In this document: one piece after another, positions 47,452 to 55,792 of the stretch
Numbering within the stretch: position 1 is the stretch's first letter
Layout of the letters: the number at the start of each line of letters is the position of its first letter
Source: Phyllobacterium sp. OV277
Lineage (GTDB): Bacteria > Pseudomonadota > Alphaproteobacteria > Rhizobiales > Rhizobiaceae
DNA length: 64,000 nt
NCBI RefSeq assembly: GCF_900104355.1
Contig: NZ_FNIY01000002.1
Coordinates: 682,001 to 746,000, forward strand
Reading direction: 5' to 3'
The notes under the pieces: generated by a model
What the model saw: the letters and a program-made list of their open reading frames with translations, nothing else
Database searches by the model: none
What the model was told of the DNA's origin: nothing
Made by a program: the position numbers and the translations under genes

Positions 47452-47532
47452 GTTACGTAACATTTTTCAATATTCGTCCTGTAACAGGCCGTAACGAACG
47501 CCTACATAACGCTCTGGGCATTGTTACGTAAC
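47452..47532. promoter_or_regulatory. GTAAC array upstream of lolA
   Basis: Two copies of the palindrome GTTACGTAAC lie at 47452-47461 and 47523-47532. Between them GTAAC occurs twice in direct repeat ten bases apart (47481 and 47491), and a further ATAAC at 47506. The region is the 210-bp ftsK-lolA gap. Tandem short repeats one helical turn apart suit an OmpR/PhoB-family regulator, but the protein is unknown. Confidence 0.5.
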
Positions 47533-47656
47533 CAGCTTGCAGCAGATGCGTGACAAATTTGAGGAACAAGTTGCGGTTTCCCGCCGTTTCTCGGCCATAG
47601 TCAGGTCAAACTGACCGGGTACAAAGCAAGAGAATAAGACAGGAGACAATATCACC

Positions 47657-48325
47657 ATGACAACGACAAAAGCTTCGTTCCGCACGATTGGCACCTTTGC
47701 CCGGACATGTGCTGCGGCTTCCGTGGTTGGCATGGGGCTGCTTCTCGGTGCAACAGCAATTTCCGCTCAGGCGAGCGCTCAGGCCGCGCCCGCCGCGATC
47801 AGCGGTGCGCAGCAGATTGCGAACCAGTTCTCCAGCGTCAAGACAATGACCGGTGATTTCGTGCAGTTTGGCCCGCGCGGTGAGCAGACCGAAGGCACGT
47901 TCTATATCGAACGTCCGGGCAAAATCCGCTTCACCTATAACAAACCGTCGCCGATTCGCGTGATTTCCGATGGCGAATCAGTGGTTATCAACAATCGTAA
48001 GCTCGATACCTGGGACCTCTATCCCCTGTCCAAAACCCCTCTTAAGCTCCTTTTGGCCGATCAGATCAATCTGACCGGCGACCGCGTCAAATCGGTGAAG
48101 GAAGACCCCGATATGACAACGATTGTTCTTGGCGACAAATCGGTTTTCGGCAATTCAACCATCACGATGATGTTCGACCCGAAGACCTATGAGCTGCGTC
48201 AGTGGACGATCACCGATGCGCAGGGTCTCGACACGACTGTCATGATTACCAATGTCCGCAAGGATGTGAAATTCGCCAAGGACATGTTCACGATTGATTA
48301 TACGCGCATTGCCATGAAGCGCTAA
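47657..48325 (+). CDS. lolA: Outer-membrane lipoprotein carrier protein LolA
   Basis: LolA ferries lipoproteins through the periplasm from LolCDE to the outer membrane. This 222-residue precursor has a long N-terminal signal peptide (cleavage probably near SAQASAQA-AP, residues 40-43) and the LolA fold: IANQFSSVKTMTGDFVQF, GTFYIERPGKIRFTYNKPSPIRVISDG and NSTITMMFDPKTYELRQWTITDAQG. It follows ftsK by 210 bp with a repeat array that looks regulatory. A perfect inverted repeat after its stop may terminate it. Confidence 0.93.
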   Translation: MTTTKASFRTIGTFARTCAAASVVGMGLLLGATAISAQASAQAAPAAISGAQQIANQFSSVKTMTGDFVQFGPRGEQTEGTFYIERPGKIRFTYNKPSPIRVISDGESVVINNRKLDTWDLYPLSKTPLKLLLADQINLTGDRVKSVKEDPDMTTIVLGDKSVFGNSTITMMFDPKTYELRQWTITDAQGLDTTVMITNVRKDVKFAKDMFTIDYTRIAMKR

Positions 48326-48335
48326 TTCGATCTCC

Positions 48336-48380
48336 AAAGGCCGCTTTGCGCCACCAATCGCGTGTGGACGAGCGGCCTTT
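48336..48380 (+). terminator. Inverted repeat after lolA
   Basis: AAAGGCCGCT (48336-48345) and AGCGGCCTTT (48371-48380) are perfect 10-bp arms with a 25-base loop, 10 bp after the lolA stop and followed by CGGTTTTC. A terminator for lolA is likely. Confidence 0.6.
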
Positions 48381-48449
48381 CGGTTTTCAATCAATTCAAA
48401 CATCGTCTAGTCTCGCGCCAGCCTCATCATATCGCGAGCTTGTCCCCCG

Positions 48450-49256
48450 ATGCCTTTTTCCGTTGCCACCTGGAACATCAATTCCGTGCGCCTGCGCCTT
48501 GATCTGGTTCTGCAGTTTCTGCGGGACTACCAGCCCGATATGCTGTGCCTGCAGGAAACCAAATGTCCTGATGATCTTTTCCCGCGCGAAGCCTTTCACA
48601 TGGCTGGCTATGAACACATCGAGATCAGTGGCCAGAAGGGATATCATGGTGTCGCAACGATATCGCGGCGACCGCTAACGGAGCCCGCCCGGGTGGGTTT
48701 CTGCAATATTGCCGATTGCCGTCATCTGAGCACAATCGTCACGGCCGGTTCTAAGCGGCTGCGTATTCATAATTTCTATGTGCCGGCGGGCGGTGATGAG
48801 CCGGACCCGGCCATCAATCCGAAATTTGCGCATAAGCTTGGCTTTCTGGAAGAAATGAAGGCGATGAATGCCGTTTATGGCGACGGTCATGCATCGCTGC
48901 TCGTGGGCGATCTGAATATCGCGCCGCTTGAGACGGATGTCTGGTCGCACAAGCAGTTGCTGAAAGTGGTCAGCCACACGCCGATCGAGACAGAGACCTT
49001 CGAGGCGTTGCGCAAGAATGGCGGATGGAGCGATCTGATGCGCCATTATATTCCGCCGCATGAAAAGATTTATACGTGGTGGAGTTATCGTGCTGCGGAC
49101 TGGGCTGCAGCTGACCGCGGCCGCCGTCTTGATCATATCTGGGGATCACCCGACCTGGAGAATGATCTGGCCAGCATCACTATCCTGCGGGAAGCGCGCG
49201 GCTGGGACCGCCCGTCCGACCACGTTCCGGTCATTGCGCGATTTAATCTGGATTAA
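48450..49256 (+). CDS. xth: Exodeoxyribonuclease III
   Basis: Xth is the 3'-5' exonuclease and AP endonuclease of base excision repair. The 268-residue protein has FSVATWNINSVRLRLDLVLQFL at the N-terminus, CLQETKCPDDLFP with the metal-binding Glu, GYHGVATISRRP, LVGDLNIAPLETDVW, YTWWSYRAADWAAADRGRRLDHIWGS and the terminal DHVPVIARFNLD, which holds the catalytic His. It is located between lolA and a cyclic-nucleotide-binding gene convergent with it. Confidence 0.96.
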   Translation: MPFSVATWNINSVRLRLDLVLQFLRDYQPDMLCLQETKCPDDLFPREAFHMAGYEHIEISGQKGYHGVATISRRPLTEPARVGFCNIADCRHLSTIVTAGSKRLRIHNFYVPAGGDEPDPAINPKFAHKLGFLEEMKAMNAVYGDGHASLLVGDLNIAPLETDVWSHKQLLKVVSHTPIETETFEALRKNGGWSDLMRHYIPPHEKIYTWWSYRAADWAAADRGRRLDHIWGSPDLENDLASITILREARGWDRPSDHVPVIARFNLD

Positions 49257-49271
49257 GGGTGGTTTTGGCGA

Positions 49272-49730
49272 TTACCGTTCGCCGAACAGGTGCTCATACT
49301 TGCTGATTGCAGCGATCATGTCGTTGAGATCGGTGGAAATCTGGGTATGCAAGGCAGCGGCAATCTCAGGATATTCCTCGAGGATGCGCCGGAACAATGA
49401 GCGGTTAAGGCGGATGACCTCGGTTTCCGTGTCTGCCATGGCGCTGGTAAGACGTTTGGTCTGGGCAATAATTGCCATTTCGCCCAAGACTGCACCGGGG
49501 CCAACACTCTTGAGCACAACACGCCCGCTCTGGCCCTCACGAAACAGCGAGATTGCCCCCCGGTCAATGACATAGGCGCAATCGGCCGATTGACCTTCGC
49601 GGTAAAGCTCGCGGCCTTCCCTTAAGACGAGACGCTCTGTTCCGAAGGCAAGCAGACGCAGCTGGTCACGGGTGAATGTCCCGAACAGCCCCACCGTCTC
49701 CAGAATGCGAATATCATCTTCAATTGCCAT
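49272..49730 (-). CDS. Cyclic-nucleotide-binding domain protein without HTH
   Basis: This 152-residue protein consists essentially of one CAP/CRP-type cyclic-nucleotide-binding domain: LRLLAFGTERLVLREGRELYREGQSADCAYVIDRGAISLFREGQSGRVVLKSVGPGAVLGEMAIIAQTKRLTSAMADTETEVIRLNRSLFRRILEEYPEIAAALHTQI. The phosphate-binding cassette GAVLGEMAIIAQTKRLTSA is present, but no DNA-binding helix-turn-helix follows, so it is not a classic transcription factor. It lies 140 bp downstream of the CenR-like regulator gene on the same strand, a pairing also found in Brucella. A role as a ligand sensor acting on a partner is an inference. Confidence 0.85.
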   Translation of the reverse strand: MAIEDDIRILETVGLFGTFTRDQLRLLAFGTERLVLREGRELYREGQSADCAYVIDRGAISLFREGQSGRVVLKSVGPGAVLGEMAIIAQTKRLTSAMADTETEVIRLNRSLFRRILEEYPEIAAALHTQISTDLNDMIAAISKYEHLFGER

Positions 49731-49823
49731 GCAAGAACAGACATATACCTAGATTGACCGCACGCATAACCCCAAAAAATCCCCTATGGTTTTTGGCAAG
49801 GATTGTGCGCAAATCAGAAGTCT

Positions 49824-49863
49824 TACTGCGCCCTTATGCGCCAAAAAGGCGAAAGGCGCAGTA
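49824..49863 (-). other. Hairpin between the CenR-like and CNB genes
   Basis: TACTGCGCC (49824-49832) and GGCGCAGTA (49855-49863) are perfect 9-bp arms; an inner CGCC/GGCG stem with an AAAAA loop lies inside. It spans the last base or two of the gap just after the regulator gene (which ends at 49871). It may be a partial terminator or an RNA-stability element between the two minus-strand genes. Confidence 0.45.
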
Positions 49864-49870
49864 ACCGGCA

Positions 49871-50554
49871 TCAAGGAATGAGTTTGTATCCCCCGCTTTC
49901 CGTAACAAGTATGCTCGAATTCGACGGATCGTGCTCGATTTTTTGACGCAACCGATAGACATGGGTTTCCAGCGTGTGTGTGGTAACACCGGAATTATAG
50001 CCCCAGACCTCTTCCAGCAACACGTCGCGTGTGATGACCTTGCCGCCCGCACGGTAGAGATATTTGATGATGGCGACTTCTTTTTCCGTCAGCCTGATCT
50101 TGCCGCCCTTGGCGTCAATCAGCATTTTCTGACCGGGTTTGAAGGTGTAAGGGCCGACAACGAAGGTCGCGTCTTCACTCTGTTCGTGCTGGCGCAGCTG
50201 TGCGCGGATACGGGCAAGCAGCACAGCGAAGCGGAATGGCTTGGTGACATAGTCATTTGCACCTGATTCGAGGCCAAGGATCGTATCCGAATCAGTATCG
50301 TGCCCGGTCAGCATGATCACGGGAGCCTTGAAACCGCCCTTGCGCAGAAGCTTCACCGCTTCACGCCCGTCCATATCAGGCAGGCCGACATCCATGATCA
50401 GGAGATCAACGACACCATTGCGTGCCGACTGGATACCCTTGGTTGCATTGTCTTCCTCAATGATCTGGAATTCTTCATAGAGGCTCAACTGCTCAACCAG
50501 GATGGCGCGAAGATCAGTATCATCATCGACGATAAGAATGGTGCGTGCTGTCAT
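49871..50554 (-). CDS. cenR: OmpR-family response regulator, CenR/OtpR-like
   Basis: This 227-residue two-component response regulator has a receiver domain (about 1-120) with acidic pocket DDD at 10-12, phosphoacceptor Asp55 in LLIMDVGLPDMDG, the Thr in MLTGHD and Lys in VTKPF. The C-terminal winged helix follows (KIRLTEKEVAIIKYLYRAGGKVITRDVLLEEVWGYNSGVTTHTLETHVYRLRQKIE). Sequence and neighbourhood (ftsK, lolA, xth, cyclic-nucleotide-binding protein) match the envelope regulator called OtpR or CenR in Brucella. A sensor kinase is not nearby. The symbol is given on context and is not proven. Confidence 0.75.
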   Translation of the reverse strand: MTARTILIVDDDTDLRAILVEQLSLYEEFQIIEEDNATKGIQSARNGVVDLLIMDVGLPDMDGREAVKLLRKGGFKAPVIMLTGHDTDSDTILGLESGANDYVTKPFRFAVLLARIRAQLRQHEQSEDATFVVGPYTFKPGQKMLIDAKGGKIRLTEKEVAIIKYLYRAGGKVITRDVLLEEVWGYNSGVTTHTLETHVYRLRQKIEHDPSNSSILVTESGGYKLIP

Positions 50555-50684
50555 ATGGTTTCCCGCCCAGTGGAAAGAAGTGATTGGAATTTAAGTCGAA
50601 TTGTTCCGGAAAGAAAGGGGACCGGCTTGATATTGCTTATGCGGCGCATCAGTCTGACACAAAAATGCTTTTTATGAGGCAAGC

Positions 50685-51218
50685 GTGAGTCGCATGACGT
50701 TGAAAATGATCGATGTTCGCCGAAAACCCGGCCACCGCAGCCGCGGGCAACTGATTGCAGGCCAAATGGTGCTGCATTGTGCCTTGGGTAAAGGCGGTAT
50801 CTCCGCCTTCAAGCGGGAAGGGGACGGAGCGACACCTTTGGCACGCATGCGGTTGCTTTATGGTTTCAAGCGCCCTGACAAACGGGTGATTGCACCAACA
50901 AGCCTCAGTCTTCGTGCCCTGCGCCGGAATGACGGCTGGTGTGAGGTGGGTGATGATCGCAATTACAACCGCAAGGTGCGTATCCCCTACGGTGCCAGCC
51001 ACGAAACCATGTGGCGCAAGGATAATCTTTATGATGTCTGCATTGTCATGGACTGGAATATCAAGCCAAGGCGGCGTTCCGGCGGCAGTGCCATTTTCTT
51101 TCATCTGGCACGGCCGGGCTATGCCCACACGGAAGGCTGTATAGCCTTGAACCGACGTGACATGGACCGGTTGCTACCCTTTCTGTCAGCAGAAACGGTT
51201 ATACGGGTTTTGCGTTAA
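50685..51218 (+). CDS. L,D-transpeptidase (YkuD family) without signal peptide
   Basis: The 177-residue protein carries a YkuD (L,D-transpeptidase catalytic) domain: HCALGKGGISAFKREGDGATPLARMRLLY, then GSAIFFHLARPGYAHTEGCIALNRRDMDRLL, with the His and the Cys nucleophile of the motif H-x(n)-[S/T]xGC. These enzymes make 3-3 peptidoglycan cross-links or attach proteins to peptidoglycan in the periplasm. No export signal is visible at the N-terminus (MSRMTLKMIDVRRKPGHRSR). The start is GTG 50685, six bases after GAGG; an ATG four codons later is an option. It is divergent from the CenR-like gene. Confidence 0.86.
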   Translation: MSRMTLKMIDVRRKPGHRSRGQLIAGQMVLHCALGKGGISAFKREGDGATPLARMRLLYGFKRPDKRVIAPTSLSLRALRRNDGWCEVGDDRNYNRKVRIPYGASHETMWRKDNLYDVCIVMDWNIKPRRRSGGSAIFFHLARPGYAHTEGCIALNRRDMDRLLPFLSAETVIRVLR

Positions 51219-51227
51219 GCGGTAGGG

Positions 51228-51899
51228 CTAGCTTCGAAACCGCCAGACTGTTGTGCGTTTCACTTCCGAATCTTCAAGAATTCGGGTCACAGGTACCGAA
51301 TATACGGCCAGTTCTTCCGTTAAATTTTTCGGGAAGTATGAGCGTCCGGGATCGCCAACGATGACGTTTGCACCGCGTGCCGTAAGTGCTGTGAACCAGG
51401 GGATCAAGCGCTCTGCCAGCGGCTTTTCATAAAAGACATCGCCTGCGAGAATCACATCCCAGCCATGATCCGTGTCGATCAAATCATGAATAAGGGTCTC
51501 TACCGCAACATTGTTGGCTTTGGCATTGAGATTGATGGCTGGGCGGGTAAAGGGGTCGATATCACAGGACGTAACGCGTGCCGCACCTGCAATAGCTGCG
51601 GCTATGCCGACAAGTCCTGAGCCGGAGGCAAAATCCAGAACAGTTTTGTCCCTCACTATAACAGGATGATCAAGCACATAGCGCGCAATGCCTTGACCGC
51701 CAGCCCAGGCAAACGCCCAGAAGGGTGGCGGTAGACCTATGGTTGCCAGCTCCTCTTCCGTCTTATGCCAGAGATCGTGGGCTTCATCGGCGAGATGAAG
51801 CTTTATTTCTGGCACATGCGGCGGTGACTGCAGCATGGTATTGGCAAGGACAAAGCGGCGATAGCGTTCGCTGTTGGGATCAAGCACCTGCTCATCCAT
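51228..51899 (-). CDS. SAM-dependent methyltransferase (ETF-beta lysine/Nnt1-like)
   Basis: This 223-residue class I methyltransferase is of the type that includes bacterial ETF-beta lysine methyltransferase and eukaryotic Nnt1/Efm7 (protein N-terminal or lysine methyltransferases). Its motifs are PPFWAFAWAGGQGIARYVLDHP, the SAM site VLDFASGSGLVGIAAAIAGA, TSCDIDPFTRPAINLNAKAN and the post-II acidic region WDVILAGDVFYEKPLAERLIPWF. The PFWA-WAGG segment and the DVFY are family signatures. The start at ATG 51899 (MDEQVLDPNS) is preferred. It is followed upstream by EVE and YciI genes on the same strand. Confidence 0.85.
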   Translation of the reverse strand: MDEQVLDPNSERYRRFVLANTMLQSPPHVPEIKLHLADEAHDLWHKTEEELATIGLPPPFWAFAWAGGQGIARYVLDHPVIVRDKTVLDFASGSGLVGIAAAIAGAARVTSCDIDPFTRPAINLNAKANNVAVETLIHDLIDTDHGWDVILAGDVFYEKPLAERLIPWFTALTARGANVIVGDPGRSYFPKNLTEELAVYSVPVTRILEDSEVKRTTVWRFRS

Positions 51900-51944
51900 G
51901 ACAGAAGTCTCTGACAGGACAGAAGACACTGGCATGACAGGCAA

Positions 51945-52373
51945 TCATTGGGGAGCGGGAACAAGCCCGGCCATGCGGCAAACTTCCTCCCACTCATCCG
52001 GCATGACCGGCTGCACGGAAAGGCGCATGGATGTCACCAGTGCCATCTTTTCCAGCTTCGGGTTTGCCTTGACATCCTTGAGGGTTACCGGCTTTGGAAT
52101 GTCCATGACTGCACGGATATCGACGCATTCCCAGCGGGGATCATCGGTGGTCGAATCATGATGCACCAATGCACAGACCTCGACAATACCGACAACCTCA
52201 AGACCTTCATTGGAATGGTAGAAGAAGCCCTTGTCGCCAAGCTGCATGGCCCGCATATTGTTGCGGGCGAGATAGTTGCGCACGCCGGTCCATTCGGTGC
52301 CCTTTTTGCCTGCTTCTTTCTGCTTATCCCAGGACCATGCGTCGGGTTCGGATTTGAAAAGCCAGAATGCCAT
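51945..52373 (-). CDS. EVE-domain protein (Thy28-like)
   Basis: The 142-residue protein is a single EVE domain of the PUA-like fold: MAFWLFKSEPDAWSWDKQ at the N-terminus, EWTGVRNYLARNNMRAMQLGDKGFFYHSNEGLEVVGIVEV and the terminal SVQPVMPDEWEEVCRMAGL. EVE domains bind modified bases; many occur in restriction contexts, but here the neighbours are ordinary genes, so a tRNA/nucleic-acid role is only a guess. The gap to the YciI gene upstream is 8 bp; that to the methyltransferase gene is 45 bp. Confidence 0.92.
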   Translation of the reverse strand: MAFWLFKSEPDAWSWDKQKEAGKKGTEWTGVRNYLARNNMRAMQLGDKGFFYHSNEGLEVVGIVEVCALVHHDSTTDDPRWECVDIRAVMDIPKPVTLKDVKANPKLEKMALVTSMRLSVQPVMPDEWEEVCRMAGLVPAPQ

Positions 52374-52381
52374 GTTTGATC

Positions 52382-52672
52382 CTATTTATTATCCGGATTC
52401 TTGATTGCCCAGTTCCACGGGCGGATGTCGACTGATGCGAACAGGCCCGCCTTGGCATAGGGATCGCCCGCAGCGATTTCCGTTGCACCGGCAAGATCAA
52501 CCGCGTCGATAACGACAAGGCTGCCATTTGGCTTGGAGTCGTCACCAAGGAAAGGTCCGGCGAACTTCAGGCGATCACCAAGGCCATTCAGATAATCGAG
52601 ATGCGCGGCGCGGGTGTCGAGACGTACCTGCAGATGATCAGGCTTATCGTTGCAAAGTAGAGCATAGAGCAT
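52382..52672 (-). CDS. YciI-family protein
   Basis: This 96-residue single-domain protein of the YciI-like superfamily (dimeric alpha-beta barrel) has MLYALLCNDKPDHLQVRLDTRAAHLDYLNGL, with the conserved His in the R-x-x-H motif, and GSLVVIDAVDLAGATEIAAGDPYAKAGLFASVDIRPWNWAI, with the DPY motif that lines the active-site pocket. Enzyme activity is unknown. It precedes the EVE gene by 8 bp on the same strand and follows gpsA by 30 bp, so tsaD-gpsA-yciI-EVE may be one transcription unit. Confidence 0.9.
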   Translation of the reverse strand: MLYALLCNDKPDHLQVRLDTRAAHLDYLNGLGDRLKFAGPFLGDDSKPNGSLVVIDAVDLAGATEIAAGDPYAKAGLFASVDIRPWNWAIKNPDNK

Positions 52673-52702
52673 GCGGTTTCTCCGGTGCGGACAATCAGAT
52701 TT

Positions 52703-53689
52703 CTAATCTTCGTTTTTCAGCGGCCGTGCAAGAAGGGCCTCAACAGCTTCATCGATGGTAATGCTGCGATCCAGAATCCGGACAACGGTTTCGATGATGG
52801 GTGCTTCGATATTATGTCTGGCGGCCAGTTCCGCAGCAATTACGGCTGTTGCCACGCCTTCCGCCAGTGGTCTGCCGGTCAGATCTTCGCCCCGGCCGAG
52901 TGCAATGCCATAGGAATAGTTGCGCGATTGCGCGGTGGAACAGGAAAGAAGCAGATCGCCGAGGCCGGAAAGACCCATGATCGTTTCCGGGCGAGCGCCA
53001 AGCGCCTGTCCGATACGGCGCAGTTCGACGAAACCCCGCGTGACGAGAGCGGCCTGTGCGCTGGCGCCAAAACCCCTGCCGATAGCGGCACCGGCGGCAA
53101 TGGCGAGAACGTTTTTCAGCGAGCCGCCAATTTCAACACCGACAAGATCATCGGTCGAGTAGCAGCGAAATGTCGGACCTGAAAGTGCAAGCGCGATACG
53201 ATCAGCCACGGTCTGGCTTTCGGCGGCAACCGTAACGGCGGTCGGCAGGCCGCGGGCCACATCACTGGCAAAACTTGGACCTGACAGGGCCGCCAATACC
53301 TGATCCGGAATGATCTTCCTGACCAGACTGGACATGAGAAGCCCGCTTTGTCGATCAATACCTTTGGCGCAGATGATCAGCGGAACAGAAGCGGGGATCA
53401 ATGCCTGCAATTCCTGGAGGGCACCTGCCATCGCTTGCGCCGGAATGACACAGAGGATGAAATCGCAGTCGGCAAGAACGTCGCTTGCCTGGGGGCTGGC
53501 GATCAAGGACGGTGAGAGATCAATACCGGGCAAATAGGCTTCATTGCGGTGATGGTTATTAATGGATTCGACGATCGCGGGATCGCGGGCATAGAGGCGC
53601 ACGTGATGGCCGTTTTGTGCCGCCATGGAGCCGAGTGCTGTACCCCACGCGCCGCCGCCAAGCACAGCGATATTGTGCGCGGAATTCAT
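52703..53689 (-). CDS. gpsA: Glycerol-3-phosphate dehydrogenase [NAD(P)+]
   Basis: GpsA makes sn-glycerol 3-phosphate from dihydroxyacetone phosphate, supplying phospholipid synthesis. The 328-residue protein has the NAD-binding [18 protein letters not shown] at residues 10-27, [46 protein letters not shown] and [24 protein letters not shown] with the catalytic Lys in KNVLAIAAG. It overlaps tsaD by 4 bp (ATGA) and is co-transcribed with it. Confidence 0.97.
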   Translation of the reverse strand: MNSAHNIAVLGGGAWGTALGSMAAQNGHHVRLYARDPAIVESINNHHRNEAYLPGIDLSPSLIASPQASDVLADCDFILCVIPAQAMAGALQELQALIPASVPLIICAKGIDRQSGLLMSSLVRKIIPDQVLAALSGPSFASDVARGLPTAVTVAAESQTVADRIALALSGPTFRCYSTDDLVGVEIGGSLKNVLAIAAGAAIGRGFGASAQAALVTRGFVELRRIGQALGARPETIMGLSGLGDLLLSCSTAQSRNYSYGIALGRGEDLTGRPLAEGVATAVIAAELAARHNIEAPIIETVVRILDRSITIDEAVEALLARPLKNED

Positions 53690-54765
53690 GCCTTGGCTCC
53701 GCGGCGCCCGGCGCCGATCAGAGGTGCAGAGTGCATGTCCAGTGGCCAGCGCGAGCGCGGCGCGATATCGAGCGAATCAGCAGTCATCTGATCCGCCCGT
53801 TCCGCACCGGCCCAGGCAATCATTGCCGCATTGTCGGTGCAAAGGGTCATTGGCGGGGCGATGAAGCGGAACCCTTTGCCGGTGCATAAATCTTGCAGGC
53901 AGGTGCGCAACACCGTGTTGGCAGCAACGCCGCCCGCAACAACCAGCGCCGGTTCCTTGACGTCAGGGAAAGTCGCACGAAACCGCGCCAGCGACCGGGA
54001 TACGCGATCATTCAGCGTATCAGCGACGGCGTCCTGAAACGCGGCGCAGATATCGTTGACATCCGTTTGCGATAGCGGCTCCAGCGTCGTTGCCAATTGG
54101 CGCACGGCTGTCTTCAGGCCGGAAAAGGAGAAATCCAGCCTCTCTTCACCCTTGAGTGGCCTAGGCAGCGAGAAGCGGCTGGAATCGCCAAGAAGCGCAG
54201 CTTTTTCAACCTCGGGTCCGCCGGGGTAAGAAAGGCCAAGCAGCTTTGCGGTCTTGTCAAAGGCTTCGCCCAAAGCGTCATCAATGGTCGTGCCGAGCCG
54301 CTCATAATCACCAAGACCTTTGACCAGAACCATTTGGGTATGGCCACCGGAAACCAGTAAAAGCAGATAGGGAAAATCAATCTGGTCGGTCAAACGCGGT
54401 GTCAGCGCGTGGCCTTCAAGATGGTTGATGGCGTAAAAAGGTTTTTGCGCGGCCATGGCAATGGCCTTGCCCGTCATAAGGCCGACGATCAAACCGCCAA
54501 TCAAGCCGGGGCCTGCGGTCGCCGCCACCGCATCCACATCGTCAAGTGTTATCTCGGCTTCGTGCAGGGCTTGTCCAATCAGGCGGTCAAGCACTTCGAC
54601 ATGGGCGCGTGCGGCAATTTCCGGCACCACGCCGCCATAGGGCGCATGGTCGTCAATCTGACTCAGAACCACATTGGAGAGAATGCGGCCATGACCATCG
54701 CTGTTGCGTTCGACAACCGCAGCAGCCGTCTCGTCGCAGCTCGTTTCTATACCCAAAACACGCAT
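53686..54765 (-). CDS. tsaD: tRNA N6-adenosine threonylcarbamoyltransferase TsaD
   Basis: TsaD transfers the threonylcarbamoyl group to A37 of tRNAs, with TsaB, TsaE and TsaC. The 359-residue protein has [19 protein letters not shown], the metal histidines in [31 protein letters not shown] and [13 protein letters not shown] and [12 protein letters not shown] near the C-terminus. The start is ATG 54765, preceded by CAGGG; ATGs up to 13 codons earlier overlap the hemC promoter region and do not fit the family. It is divergent from hemC. Its product is the substrate of MtaB at 3519-4802. Confidence 0.96.
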   Translation of the reverse strand: MRVLGIETSCDETAAAVVERNSDGHGRILSNVVLSQIDDHAPYGGVVPEIAARAHVEVLDRLIGQALHEAEITLDDVDAVAATAGPGLIGGLIVGLMTGKAIAMAAQKPFYAINHLEGHALTPRLTDQIDFPYLLLLVSGGHTQMVLVKGLGDYERLGTTIDDALGEAFDKTAKLLGLSYPGGPEVEKAALLGDSSRFSLPRPLKGEERLDFSFSGLKTAVRQLATTLEPLSQTDVNDICAAFQDAVADTLNDRVSRSLARFRATFPDVKEPALVVAGGVAANTVLRTCLQDLCTGKGFRFIAPPMTLCTDNAAMIAWAGAERADQMTADSLDIAPRSRWPLDMHSAPLIGAGRRGAKA

Positions 54766-54862
54766 TGATGACCCTGACATCCTTCGCCGCATTGCCCGTA
54801 GCACAAAAGCCCGTTAGTTAGGGCCCGATAAATTCAAACTCGCGTAACACGGACTGCGACTA

Positions 54863-55792
54863 ATGCAAACAAAAACGCTCAAGATCGGTACACGTGGGAG
54901 TGCACTGGCGCTCGTACAAGCCCGTCAGACGCGTGATCGGCTGGTTAATGCCCGCGGTATGCGCGAAGAGGACGTTGAAATCGTCGTGATTTCGACCAGT
55001 GGCGACAGGATTCAGGATCGGCCGCTATCGGAAGTCGGCGGCAAGGGGCTGTTCACCCTTGAGATTGAAGAGCAACTGACCGATGGCCGCATCGATCTGG
55101 CTGTGCATTCTTCCAAGGATATGGCAACTGTTCTGCCCGAAGGCTTGCATCTTTCGGTTTTTCTTGAACGGGAAGATCCGCGTGATGCATTCATTGGCCG
55201 TAACGTCAAAACATTGCTGGAGCTGCCCTTGGGCGCCGTCGTTGGTTCGGCATCGCTTCGGCGGCAGGCTTTGATTTTGCGGGCAAGGCCGGATCTGAAA
55301 GTCATAAACTTTCGTGGCAATGTCGATACGCGTTTGCGCAAGCTCGCTGATGGCGAAGTCGATGCCACCTTCCTCGCTTATGCGGGATTAAGGCGTCTTA
55401 ATCTTGGCGATAGAGCGACCGCACTGATGGATGTCATGACGTTTCCGCCTGCGCCGGGTCAGGGCGCCATTGCACTGGAAACCCGCATTGGGGATGATCG
55501 GATCGATGCGCTGGTTGCACCACTCAATCATTTTGAAACATCAACCGCGCTAGCCTGCGAACGTGCATTCCTTGGAGCGCTTGACGGTTCCTGCCGCACG
55601 CCGATTGCCGGACTTGCAACGGTTTCCGGCGGGAGTTTGAGATTTCACGGTATGATTCTGCTGCCAGATGGGACAGAAGCCCATGAAGTGACAGGCGAAG
55701 GTGACGTGGCTGATGCCATTGCCATCGGACAAGATGCAGCGGCGCGCGTTCGGGCAAAGGCCGGGGCGCATTTCTTTACGGATTGGCTCTGA
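54863..55792 (+). CDS. hemC: Hydroxymethylbilane synthase (porphobilinogen deaminase)
   Basis: HemC polymerises four porphobilinogens to hydroxymethylbilane on a dipyrromethane cofactor. The 309-residue protein has [39 protein letters not shown] with the catalytic Asp, [41 protein letters not shown] and the cofactor-binding cysteine in [11 protein letters not shown] (Cys244). It overlaps hemD by one base (TGATG) and starts the hemC-hemD-mic60-hemY cluster, divergent from tsaD. Confidence 0.97.
   Translation: MQTKTLKIGTRGSALALVQARQTRDRLVNARGMREEDVEIVVISTSGDRIQDRPLSEVGGKGLFTLEIEEQLTDGRIDLAVHSSKDMATVLPEGLHLSVFLEREDPRDAFIGRNVKTLLELPLGAVVGSASLRRQALILRARPDLKVINFRGNVDTRLRKLADGEVDATFLAYAGLRRLNLGDRATALMDVMTFPPAPGQGAIALETRIGDDRIDALVAPLNHFETSTALACERAFLGALDGSCRTPIAGLATVSGGSLRFHGMILLPDGTEAHEVTGEGDVADAIAIGQDAAARVRAKAGAHFFTDWL

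Noticed and set aside
54766-54804. Longer start of TsaD by up to 13 codons
   Set aside because: The conserved N-terminus [12 protein letters not shown] begins at ATG 54765 with CAGGG upstream; the extension does not fit the family.
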